From assembly GCA_020636095.1 (NCBI GenBank), contig JACJYN010000003.1, positions 1,178,001 to 1,242,000 of the forward strand: DNA of 64,000 bases, written 5' to 3'. Below are positions 8,714-15,835 of the stretch, piece by piece; the stretch's first letter is position 1, and the number at the start of each line of letters is the position of its first letter. The translations under genes and the position numbers were made by a program. The stretch comes from Lewinellaceae bacterium (GTDB lineage: Bacteria; Bacteroidota; Bacteroidia; Chitinophagales; Saprospiraceae). Below the pieces are notes generated by a model, which ran no database searches, had not been told where the DNA came from, and worked only from the letters and a program-made list of their open reading frames with translations.

Positions 8714-9262
8714 ATGCAGCGTGATTATCTCGAGCAGTTTATCCTTGACAAGCGGGAGGCCTTCGATGGGGCTACTCCGGGCTTGCAGGTGTGGGGTGAG
8801 ATCAGCCAGGAGCTCGACCGTCGGCAATCCCGTCGGCTAATCCTCTGGAAAGCCAGCCGGGCGGCAGCAGCAGCACTCATATTGCTGGCCTGTGGCGCTC
8901 TGATCGGTGTTTATTTTTTTGGAAACCAGATGCAACCCTATGCCTCTCTGGAAAAGATCGCACCGGAATACGCCGAAGCAGAGGCGTATTATCAGGAACA
9001 GATTCAACAGAAACACCAACAGTTGGTAGCTTACCAACGGGATGACATCGTGGAAAAAGACCTGGCTCAACTGGATGAAGTGATGCAGGAACTCCGCCGG
9101 GAGCTTCTGGTAGCGCCGAAAGGAAAAGAGGCGGAGATCGTAGAGAACCTGATTCAGAGTTACCAGGCTAAGGTCGCCATCCTGGAGCGCGTCCTGAACC
9201 GGCTTCAGGAGGCTAACCCGGAGATCGCAAAACCAGCAGGGAATGAAGAGGCCAGTATTTAA
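8714..9262 (+). CDS. Putative anti-sigma factor, single-pass membrane protein
   Basis: A 182-residue protein with a short cytoplasmic N-terminus (1-~45, MQRDYLEQFILDKREAFD then an RRQSRR stretch), one transmembrane helix (~47-69, AAAALILLACGALIGVYFF) and a mostly helical, Glu/Gln-rich C-terminal half. This is the layout of Bacteroidota anti-sigma factors, and the gene follows the ECF sigma gene by 37 bases. No zinc-binding HxxxCxxC anti-sigma motif is present. The role is inferred from position and layout. It overlaps the next gene by 20 bases if that gene starts at 9243. Confidence 0.65.
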   Translation: MQRDYLEQFILDKREAFDGATPGLQVWGEISQELDRRQSRRLILWKASRAAAAALILLACGALIGVYFFGNQMQPYASLEKIAPEYAEAEAYYQEQIQQKHQQLVAYQRDDIVEKDLAQLDEVMQELRRELLVAPKGKEAEIVENLIQSYQAKVAILERVLNRLQEANPEIAKPAGNEEASI

Positions 9263-10397
9263 ACACAGCCAGATGGATAAGCGGCGCTTTTTTAGCAGGA
9301 TGATCCTGCTATGCTGGTGTGGCCTGCTGGTTCAGCCTTTGCTGGCAGGTACTTGTCAGGAATATTCCAAGGTGATTAAAAAAGAATTCGCCCTTTCTCA
9401 GGAAGGCGCCCTCGCCCTGAGTAATAAATATGGCAGTGTCAAGGTGGAAGGCTGGAACCAGCAACGGGTAAAGCTGGAAGTGAAGATCATCGTCCGGGCC
9501 TCGGGAGAATCGAGTGCTCAGCGGGTATTCAACCGCATTAAGGTGGCGTTTACCGAGAGCCGGGATTATATTTCGGCGGAAACGGAAGTTATCCAGCAAA
9601 AAAAGGAATGGTGGTTTTGGGGCGAAGAGGCGGCGGATTATTCGATTTCTTACCAAGCTTTTGTGCCGTATGACTGTAAGCTCATTGTGGACAACAAACA
9701 CGGAGATGTGACGATTGGCAATATGGCGGGCCCGGCCCAGCTTAAAGTCCGCTACGGGAACCTCAGGGCGGACCAACTGAAAATGGACGCTGAAATCCAA
9801 CTCGAACACGGGATGGGGATCATTGGGCAGGCAGGCCGCTTGAAAGTGTCTCTTCAGCAAGCTCGCCTACGGGTGGAAGAAGCCCGGTTTATAGAAATCG
9901 ATAGCCGCTATTCCCGGGTATGGATCGAAAAAGCCGACGAGGTGCTGAGCCGGTCCAAATACGACACCTACGAGTTGGAGGAAGTCGGCCGTTTCGTCAA
10001 TACCGGAGAATTTGACAATATCGAGATAGAAACAGCCGAAGAAGTCTCCGTAACCAGCACCCTGACGGAGCTGTATATTGAAAAGGTCAATAAAAGCCTG
10101 CAACTGCAGGTGGATAGCAGTGGGGTGAAAGTGGCTTCCATTGGCCGCTTCTTTAATGTAGTAGACATTTCCGGCAGCTTTACTGATTTTCGCCTGGGTA
10201 TTGAACAGGGCGCCGCCTACCAGGTGGATGCCATTGCCGATTTTGCGGGCATTCGTTATCCCCACAGCCTGAATATTACCTATGAAAAAGAGGCAGGGAC
10301 AAACCACGAAGTCAGGGGGCATGTCGGTAAAGGCAAAGCGCCCCGCATGATTCGGGCGAGGGTGAACTACGGTGCGCTGAGAGTCGCACAGGATTAA
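9243..10397 (+). CDS. Exported DUF4097-like beta-repeat protein
   Basis: A 384-residue exported protein. It has an N-terminal hydrophobic signal (FFSRMILLCWCGLLVQPLLAG), then a long right-handed repeat of short beta strands with phrases like ALSNKYGSVKVEGW, VDNKHGDVTIGN and VRYGNLRADQL. That pattern is the DUF4097 (putative auto-transporter adhesin head GIN-like) fold. Such proteins commonly sit behind an ECF sigma/anti-sigma pair in Bacteroidota, but their function is unknown. The start is either ATG 9243, overlapping the anti-sigma gene, or ATG 9273, ten codons later, which gives a tighter signal peptide (MDKRRFFSRM). A terminator follows. Confidence 0.75.
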   Translation: MKRPVFKHSQMDKRRFFSRMILLCWCGLLVQPLLAGTCQEYSKVIKKEFALSQEGALALSNKYGSVKVEGWNQQRVKLEVKIIVRASGESSAQRVFNRIKVAFTESRDYISAETEVIQQKKEWWFWGEEAADYSISYQAFVPYDCKLIVDNKHGDVTIGNMAGPAQLKVRYGNLRADQLKMDAEIQLEHGMGIIGQAGRLKVSLQQARLRVEEARFIEIDSRYSRVWIEKADEVLSRSKYDTYELEEVGRFVNTGEFDNIEIETAEEVSVTSTLTELYIEKVNKSLQLQVDSSGVKVASIGRFFNVVDISGSFTDFRLGIEQGAAYQVDAIADFAGIRYPHSLNITYEKEAGTNHEVRGHVGKGKAPRMIRARVNYGALRVAQD

Positions 10398-10439
10398 AAC
10401 TTTGGCTTCATACTAATCCAATTTTTACGAAAGTGTACT

Positions 10440-10483
10440 GCCGCCTCTGCAAAATATATTATTGCAGAAGCGGCTTTTTCTTT
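10440..10483 (+). terminator. Terminator of the sigma/anti-sigma operon
   Basis: GCCGCCTCTGCAA and TTGCAGAAGCGGC pair over 13 bp with one mismatch and a nine-base loop, followed by TTTTTCTTT. It starts 42 bases after the DUF4097 gene. Confidence 0.85.
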
Positions 10484-10516
10484 GTCAAACCTTCTGAAGT
10501 AGGTATATTGTTGCCT

Positions 10517-11920
10517 ATGAAGATACAATTCTGCGGAGCCGCCCGGGAAGTAACCGGCAGCGCTCACCTCATCACATTGGAAGATGGATTCAAAATCCTG
10601 CTGGACTGCGGGCTTTACCAGGGAAGCTCCGACGATATGCTGGAGTTCAATGAACACTGGTATTTTTCTCCTTCGGAAATCGGCTGTTTGATCCTTTCTC
10701 ATGCCCACATCGACCACAGCGGGCGCATTCCCAAGCTGGTGGGGGATGGGTTCCAGGGAGATATCCATTGTACGCACGCTACGCGTGACCTGTGTTCGAT
10801 CATGCTGCTGGATAGCGCCAAGATTCAGGAGATGGACGTGAAGTACTACAACAAAAGGCAGTTAAAACGGGGCCATAAGGACCGGCTGAAAGAACCGCTT
10901 TACACTACCCGCGACGTAGAAATGGCCTGGAACCTGTTCGATAGCCATGGGTACGGCCGTTGGTTTCGGGTTCACGACAGTGTGGAGGCCCTCTTCCAGG
11001 ACGCCGGGCACATTTTGGGAAGCGCCAACGTCACCCTCCGCATTCAGGAAAAAGGCCGCACCATTCTGTTCGGCTTCACCGGGGATGTGGGCCGCCCCAA
11101 CCGGCCTATTCTCCGGGACCCCGTCCCCTTGCCGGAGGTAGATTACCTGATTTGTGAGTCGACCTACGGCGACCGCGATCACGAAGCAGCCCCCAATGAG
11201 CTGGAACGGTTTCTGAAGATCATCCTGCACACCTGTATCGAGAAGCAGGGCAAGCTCATCATTCCCGCGTTCAGTGTCGGGCGCACCCAGGAGATCGTCT
11301 ATATGCTCGATCAGTTGGAAAGTGCAGGAAGATTACCCGATATCCCCGTCTATGTAGACAGCCCCCTGGCGGTAAACGCCACCACGGTCTTTGGTTCCCA
11401 TCCGGAGTGCTTCGACAACGATTTGAACGAGTACCTGCTCCTGGATGACGACCCCTTCGGTTTCAATTCTTTGGCCTACGTCCGCAATGTGGAAATATCC
11501 AAGAAACTCAACTATTCGGGTGAGCCTTCTATTATCATCAGCTCCTCCGGGATGATGAACGCAGGCAGGGTGAAACATCACCTTTTCCACAATATCGAGA
11601 ATGCCCGCAATACTTTTCTTATCGTAGGATACTGTGCGCCGGGCACGCCGGGCGGCGCCCTTCGCGATGGCGCAAAACAGTTGAGAATCTTCGGAGAGGA
11701 GAAGATCGTAAAAGCAGAGATCGAAGTAATGGATTCTTTTTCCGCGCATGCCGACCGCCACGAGCTGGCCGATCATATCAGCAACCAGAAGGACAGCATT
11801 CGGAAGCTGTTTCTGGTTCACGGCACACTGGACCGGCAGGAGGCGTTCAGGATATTTCTACAAGAGAGGGGGTTTCATGGCGTAGAAATCCCTGAATTGG
11901 GGCAGGAGTTTGAGTTATAG
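10517..11920 (+). CDS. MBL-fold beta-CASP ribonuclease/exonuclease family protein
   Basis: A 467-residue cytoplasmic metallo-hydrolase of the beta-CASP branch, the bacterial relatives of CPSF73 and Ysh1 that cut RNA. The start is ATG 10517, directly before the conserved strand MKIQFCGAAREVTGSAHL. The zinc site HAHIDH is at residues 62-67, and the glycine-rich AGHILGSANVTL and TGDVGRPNRPIL stretches follow. The beta-CASP insert carries PAFSVGRTQEIVY, DSPLAVNATTVF and IIISSSGMMNAGR, and the C-terminal DSFSAHADR His motif is intact. All catalytic motifs are present, so it should be active. Which RNA it processes is unknown. Confidence 0.9.
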   Translation: MKIQFCGAAREVTGSAHLITLEDGFKILLDCGLYQGSSDDMLEFNEHWYFSPSEIGCLILSHAHIDHSGRIPKLVGDGFQGDIHCTHATRDLCSIMLLDSAKIQEMDVKYYNKRQLKRGHKDRLKEPLYTTRDVEMAWNLFDSHGYGRWFRVHDSVEALFQDAGHILGSANVTLRIQEKGRTILFGFTGDVGRPNRPILRDPVPLPEVDYLICESTYGDRDHEAAPNELERFLKIILHTCIEKQGKLIIPAFSVGRTQEIVYMLDQLESAGRLPDIPVYVDSPLAVNATTVFGSHPECFDNDLNEYLLLDDDPFGFNSLAYVRNVEISKKLNYSGEPSIIISSSGMMNAGRVKHHLFHNIENARNTFLIVGYCAPGTPGGALRDGAKQLRIFGEEKIVKAEIEVMDSFSAHADRHELADHISNQKDSIRKLFLVHGTLDRQEAFRIFLQERGFHGVEIPELGQEFEL

Positions 11921-11972
11921 AAGGAGGGAGGGACAGACAGAATGATTCCTTCCCTCCTTCCTTCCCTCCCTC
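11920..11972. terminator. Polypurine/polypyrimidine hairpin between convergent genes
   Basis: GAAGGAGGGA can pair with TCCCTCCTTC 20 bases later, and a second CCTTCCCTCCCTC follows. It sits exactly between two convergent genes and may end transcription. The strand bias (all purine, then all pyrimidine) is unusual for a terminator, and no T-run is present. Confidence 0.4.
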
Positions 11973-12702
11973 ACTCCTGAGTTTTCGTATTCTGAATCTT
12001 ATTCAGCACCAACGCCGCCTTCATCAGGAAGTCGTCATGATATTCCATATATTCATTGTGCACCATCATGAGGCGAGCTGCATCATAGGCTGCTGAGCGG
12101 GGAACGATCTGACGGTCGGCGATGGGGTGTAGCCAATATTCCAGGTTGTTGGAACGCAGATAGCTTCGGTCGTGCTCAAAACCAGTCACGATAGCAAGCT
12201 TATTCAGCGAGAACAGATAATCCGTTTCCTTATTCAGGTCTTTTTGCAGGTCAACGATATTGTACCTGTCAAACTTGGCCCCGGAACGCTCACAGAGAAA
12301 TACATCGCGGCGCCCATCGAATGTGACGACATCGCGAAAGCGGTATTTTCTCAGGTTCTTAAGCAGGAAGTTCTTGATCGGCATTTTGGAGGGGCGTAGC
12401 TGCTGGAAAGAGTATTGCAGCTGCCGGTCATCGAGGCGGAAGTCTTCGCGATACGGTTTGCGGCGGTGAGTCCGCATGTTGATCACTTCCTTCATTCGCC
12501 CGATGGTGTGGCCCAGTTCGTTGACTTTGGAGTAAACACTCACAATGTCAACATTAGCGTTATTGATCCAGGTCTCGATAAAAATCTTATTCGATCCATG
12601 CTCAAAGACCAGGAGGCATATTTCACTAATCGCGTAGAAATTGGGGTAACCGCCGTAAATATTGCCATACTTTAATTCTAAAAATGCAGTACTAGTGTTC
12701 AC
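11971..12702 (-). CDS. Hypothetical protein, possibly a divergent RNase H-like (DEDDh exonuclease-type) fold
   Basis: A 243-residue soluble protein with no confident family. It starts with GTG at 12702. The first 50 residues (AFLELKYGNIYGG, then ISEICLLVFE, then KIFIETWIN) resemble the first three strands of a DEDD-type 3'-5' exonuclease, including the 'is it about its origin' IxEIxxxxF pattern. VTFDGRRDVFLC (~127) resembles the motif II strand. HPIADRQIVPRSAAYDAARL (~192) resembles motif III, H...xxxDAxxL. Motif I has E rather than D-x-E, so activity may be changed or lost. Two overlapping micro-ORFs precede it, each joined by a four-base stop/start overlap. The fold proposal is an inference. 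Confidence 0.5.
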   Translation of the reverse strand: MNTSTAFLELKYGNIYGGYPNFYAISEICLLVFEHGSNKIFIETWINNANVDIVSVYSKVNELGHTIGRMKEVINMRTHRRKPYREDFRLDDRQLQYSFQQLRPSKMPIKNFLLKNLRKYRFRDVVTFDGRRDVFLCERSGAKFDRYNIVDLQKDLNKETDYLFSLNKLAIVTGFEHDRSYLRSNNLEYWLHPIADRQIVPRSAAYDAARLMMVHNEYMEYHDDFLMKAALVLNKIQNTKTQE

Positions 12703-12755
12703 GGTTTAAGGAGATTAAGTTGTTGGTTTAATAATGTTTTCTTCAGCTTTTTCAT
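12699..12755 (-). CDS. Micro-ORF 2 (18 codons) coupled to the hypothetical gene
   Basis: MKKLKKTLLNQQLNLLKP. Its ATG overlaps the stop of micro-ORF 1 (ATGA), and its TGA overlaps the GTG start of the following 243-codon gene (GTGA). The peptide is basic and amphipathic. Whether it is translated is unknown; the two exact four-base overlaps in a row are the evidence. Confidence 0.3.
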   Translation of the reverse strand: MKKLKKTLLNQQLNLLKP

Positions 12756-12814
12756 CCTGTTAGTTTCGGCCTTTCGCCGGTTTCATTCGGGTTTGGGGTT
12801 GCGGCTTTATTCAT
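12752..12814 (-). CDS. Micro-ORF 1 (20 codons) at the head of the chain
   Basis: MNKAATPNPNETGERPKLTG. It starts with ATG at 12814, a few bases after a TAACTTGC stretch that resembles a weak -7 element. CGGC-GAAAG-GCCG inside it can form a small hairpin. Its stop overlaps the ATG of micro-ORF 2. It is a possible leader peptide with no known homologue. Confidence 0.3.
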   Translation of the reverse strand: MNKAATPNPNETGERPKLTG

Positions 12815-12889
12815 CGCAAGTTATACAGAAAATTCAAGACCTGTGAAAGTTCTACCAAAAAACACACTCTAATTTTAACGTTTAATGGC

Positions 12890-13984
12890 CTAATCCACAA
12901 ACAAAAACCGGCCGTTTTCATAAATTTTTTCGCCATCGGCATAAATTGCTCCTCCTTCCTTCATGTCCGTGATCATATCCCAGTGCACAGCGGACTGGTT
13001 CTTTCCACCTGCCTGGAGATAGGACTGGCCGATAGCCATATGTATAGCTCCTCCCATTTTTTCATCGAAAAGGATGTTTTTGGTTAAACGGCCGATATTG
13101 TAGTTTGTTCCAATTGCTGCCTCACCAAAATGCCTCGTTCCTTCGATTTGGAAAATCTGGTCCAGAAAATCCTTGCCCCGGCGAGCTTCCCATTTTTCGA
13201 TATAACCGTTTTTGACGTAAAGCGTGACTCCTTCTACTTCGTGCCCCATATAGATGGCCGGGAAAGAAAAATGGACAACGCCGTTAACTGAATCTTCCAC
13301 CGGAGAGGTATAGACTTCTCCGGAGGGCATATTTGTCTGCCCGTCGGAGTTGATCCAGGTCCGCCCTTTGGTGCTGAAGGTGATATCCGTTCCGTTGGCG
13401 ATATACCGGACGGTTTCCCGGCTGTTCAGCAGGTCGACGATCTGTTGCTGCCATTCCCGGACCTGCAGCCAGCTCTGCACCGGGTCTTCATCAAAGAGTT
13501 TACAGGCGCGAAAGACAAAATCTTCGTATTCCTCCAGCGACATACCGGCTTCCTGAGCGTTGGCCAGGGTAGGGTACTGGCAGAGGCTGCGTTTCAGATC
13601 CCGGGTGGCGGTGCGTTCGAAGTAGGTTTTCAATACAGGCTTTTGGGCCTCCTGCCGGATTTTGCGTTTGGCAGGGTCTACATTCTGATCCTCTCTCAGA
13701 TTGAAAGGCGCCATGATGTAGAGGTAGGTGTCAAATTCCTCCATAGCCTGTTGGTACATAGGCGAAACATACTGGAGTTGTGCTTCATTGCCCTGGTTAA
13801 GCAGAATGCGGCTCTTCTCGCGAAAGTCGAGGTCGACTTCTACGTGAGCGCCGGCTTTCACTGCGGCGCGGTAGACTTCCCGGACCAGCGGCTCGGCCAG
13901 CGTGGTGCTGCGCAGATAGAACCTTTCGCCCGGCTGCATGTCCAGGCAATAGTGAACGAGGAGATTGGCATATTTTTCAAGCAT
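12890..13984 (-). CDS. Aminopeptidase, M29 family (AmpS/PepS type)
   Basis: A 364-residue cytoplasmic metallo-aminopeptidase that removes N-terminal residues from peptides. The M29 signatures are clear. LDMQPGERFYLRS at the N-terminus is followed by NMPSGEVYTSPVEDSVNG (~240-257), carrying a metal-ligand Glu. EGTRHFGEAAIGTNYNIG (~300) and HMAIGQSY and SAVHWDMITDM (~323-347) supply His, Tyr and Asp ligands. The protein is slightly shorter than the usual ~370-410 but nothing essential appears missing. It begins with ATG at 13984, just beside the 120-bp tandem repeat that separates it from hflX upstream on the same strand. Confidence 0.9.
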   Translation of the reverse strand: MLEKYANLLVHYCLDMQPGERFYLRSTTLAEPLVREVYRAAVKAGAHVEVDLDFREKSRILLNQGNEAQLQYVSPMYQQAMEEFDTYLYIMAPFNLREDQNVDPAKRKIRQEAQKPVLKTYFERTATRDLKRSLCQYPTLANAQEAGMSLEEYEDFVFRACKLFDEDPVQSWLQVREWQQQIVDLLNSRETVRYIANGTDITFSTKGRTWINSDGQTNMPSGEVYTSPVEDSVNGVVHFSFPAIYMGHEVEGVTLYVKNGYIEKWEARRGKDFLDQIFQIEGTRHFGEAAIGTNYNIGRLTKNILFDEKMGGAIHMAIGQSYLQAGGKNQSAVHWDMITDMKEGGAIYADGEKIYENGRFLFVD

Positions 13985-14040
13985 AGTGATCAGCGTATGG
14001 CTACAAAAACTTATCAGAAGTTACATTATTATGATTATGT

Positions 14041-14533
14041 TCAAATCCTTACCCTTCTAGCCTTGGACAGTCTCGTACAACGTACACACAAGGACTCCCA
14101 CTCTGTCCGCACATCGTACACAATCCCAGCCCATTCTGTCCAACTTTAGACGGATACCCTTCAAATCCTTACCCTTCTAGCCTTGGACAGTCTCGTACAA
14201 CGTACACACAAGGACTCCCACTCTGTCCGCACATCGTACACAATCCCAGCCCATTCTGTCCAACTTTAGACGGATACCCTTCAAATCCTTACCCTTCTAG
14301 CCTTGGACAGTCTCGTACAACGTACACACAAGGACTCCCACTCTGTCCGCACATCGTACACAATCCCAGCCCATTCTGTCCAACTTTAGACGGATACCCT
14401 TCAAATCCTTACCCTTCTAGCCTTGGACAGTCTCGTACAACGTACACACAAGGACTCCCACTCTGTCCGCACATCGTACACAATCCCAGCCCATTCTGTC
14501 CAACTTTAGACGGATACCCTTCAAATCCTTACC
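14041..14533. repeat. Tandem repeat: four perfect 120-bp units plus 13 bases
   Basis: Units start at 14041, 14161, 14281 and 14401 and are identical base for base. A fifth start (TCAAATCCTTACC) ends inside the hflX stop codon. Within a unit, TTGGACAG and CTGTCCAA form inverted ends of an 81-bp core, followed by the linker TTAGACGGATACCCTTCAAA. Between the repeats nothing varies, so it is not a CRISPR array. The array fills the 544-bp gap between hflX and the aminopeptidase gene. The core is found again, diverged and inverted, at 48356-48461. Confidence 0.97.
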
Positions 14534-15743
14534 ATTGCTTTGCCTGATACGGGTAGCGCACCAGGTATTGTTCTCTGACCATTTCCTGGAGCCTATCCCG
14601 GAGTTCTCCCAGGTTTTCCTTTGTTTTGGCGGAGATGAATACCAGTTCGGTATCGAAGGTACGCCTCAGGTTACCCTTCAGGCCCTCTTCGATTTCCGTC
14701 CGGGCTTCTTCATCCACGTAGTGGTCGTAGTTGAGGGCCCGGTACAGGTCGATCTTGTTGAAGACCAGCAAGGCCGGCTTGTCGATCGCTTCCAGTTCCT
14801 TGAGGGTGTAGTTCACCGTCCGAATCTGGTCTTCGTGTGAGGGGTGGGCAATATCCACTACATGCAGCAGGATGTCACTTTCCCGTACCTCATCGAGTGT
14901 AGACTTAAAGCTTTCGATAAGATGGTGGGGCAGTTTTCGGATGAAGCCAACGGTATCGGAAAGTAAGAAAGGCATGCGCCCAAAGACGACTTTGCGGACG
15001 GTAGTATCCAGGGTTGCGAAGAGTTTATCTTCGGCAAAGACGTCGGACTTACTCAGCAGGTTCATCAGGGTGGATTTTCCAACGTTGGTGTATCCGACGA
15101 GGGACACCCGAATCATTTCACCCCGTTGTTTTCGTTGCGTTACATTTTGCTGGTCGATTTTTTCGAGCTTCTTTTTAAGCAGGGCGATCTTGTCGCGAAC
15201 GATACGGCGGTCGGTCTCGATCTCTTTTTCACCGGGCCCCCGCATACCGATACCCCCGCGCTGCCGTTCGAGGTGAGTCCAAAGGCCCCGGAGGCGGGGC
15301 AGCAGATACTGCATCTGCGCCAGTTCTACCTGGGTTTTCGCCTGAGCAGTCTGGGCGCGGCTGGCGAAGATATCCAGGATGAGCGTACTGCGGTCGATGA
15401 TCTTAACTTTAAGGGCTTCCTCCAGAATATTGACTTGCTTGCCGGTGAGGTCATCATCAAAAATGGCCATGCTGATGTCTTCATCCTTTTCGATAAAAGC
15501 CTGAATCTCCTCGAGTTTACCCTTACCGATAAAGGTTCGGGGGTCCGGATTGGGTAGCTTCTGAATGAAACGCTTTTTGGACTCTGCACCGGCAGTTAGC
15601 GCCAAAAACTCTAATTCATCCAGATATTCCTGCACCTGTTCTTCGGTCTGCATCTGGTGCACCAGGCCGATCAGCACAGCAGATTCGGCGCCTCTTTTTA
15701 TTCCTTTCTTGTCTTTTTCTCCTATTGTCCAATCATTTGCCAT
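14529..15743 (-). CDS. hflX: GTPase HflX
   Basis: A 404-residue ribosome-associated GTPase that splits stalled 70S ribosomes under stress. The N-terminal domain (~1-200) carries the HflX glycine-rich signature RGGIGMRGPGEKEIETDRR. The G domain has G1 GYTNVGKST (~215), G3 DTVGF with IRKLPHHLIESFKSTL, and G4 NKID. A short C-terminal tail ends YPYQAKQW. Length and motifs are normal. The stop codon overlaps the last partial unit of the 120-bp tandem array. It lies 92 bases downstream of the EnvC-like gene on the same strand and may be read with it. Confidence 0.95.
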   Translation of the reverse strand: MANDWTIGEKDKKGIKRGAESAVLIGLVHQMQTEEQVQEYLDELEFLALTAGAESKKRFIQKLPNPDPRTFIGKGKLEEIQAFIEKDEDISMAIFDDDLTGKQVNILEEALKVKIIDRSTLILDIFASRAQTAQAKTQVELAQMQYLLPRLRGLWTHLERQRGGIGMRGPGEKEIETDRRIVRDKIALLKKKLEKIDQQNVTQRKQRGEMIRVSLVGYTNVGKSTLMNLLSKSDVFAEDKLFATLDTTVRKVVFGRMPFLLSDTVGFIRKLPHHLIESFKSTLDEVRESDILLHVVDIAHPSHEDQIRTVNYTLKELEAIDKPALLVFNKIDLYRALNYDHYVDEEARTEIEEGLKGNLRRTFDTELVFISAKTKENLGELRDRLQEMVREQYLVRYPYQAKQW

Positions 15744-15835
15744 AGGCCTGTCGTTGATTTTTTGTTTTTTAGCCTTCCCTTCTCCTGGTTCCGGTTTCTC
15801 TCCAACACCCCTCCGCCGCCAATCGTTCCGAAAAC

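Noticed and set aside
14041..14533. CRISPR array
   Set aside because: The 120-bp units are identical throughout and touch each other. There are no variable spacers and no cas genes.
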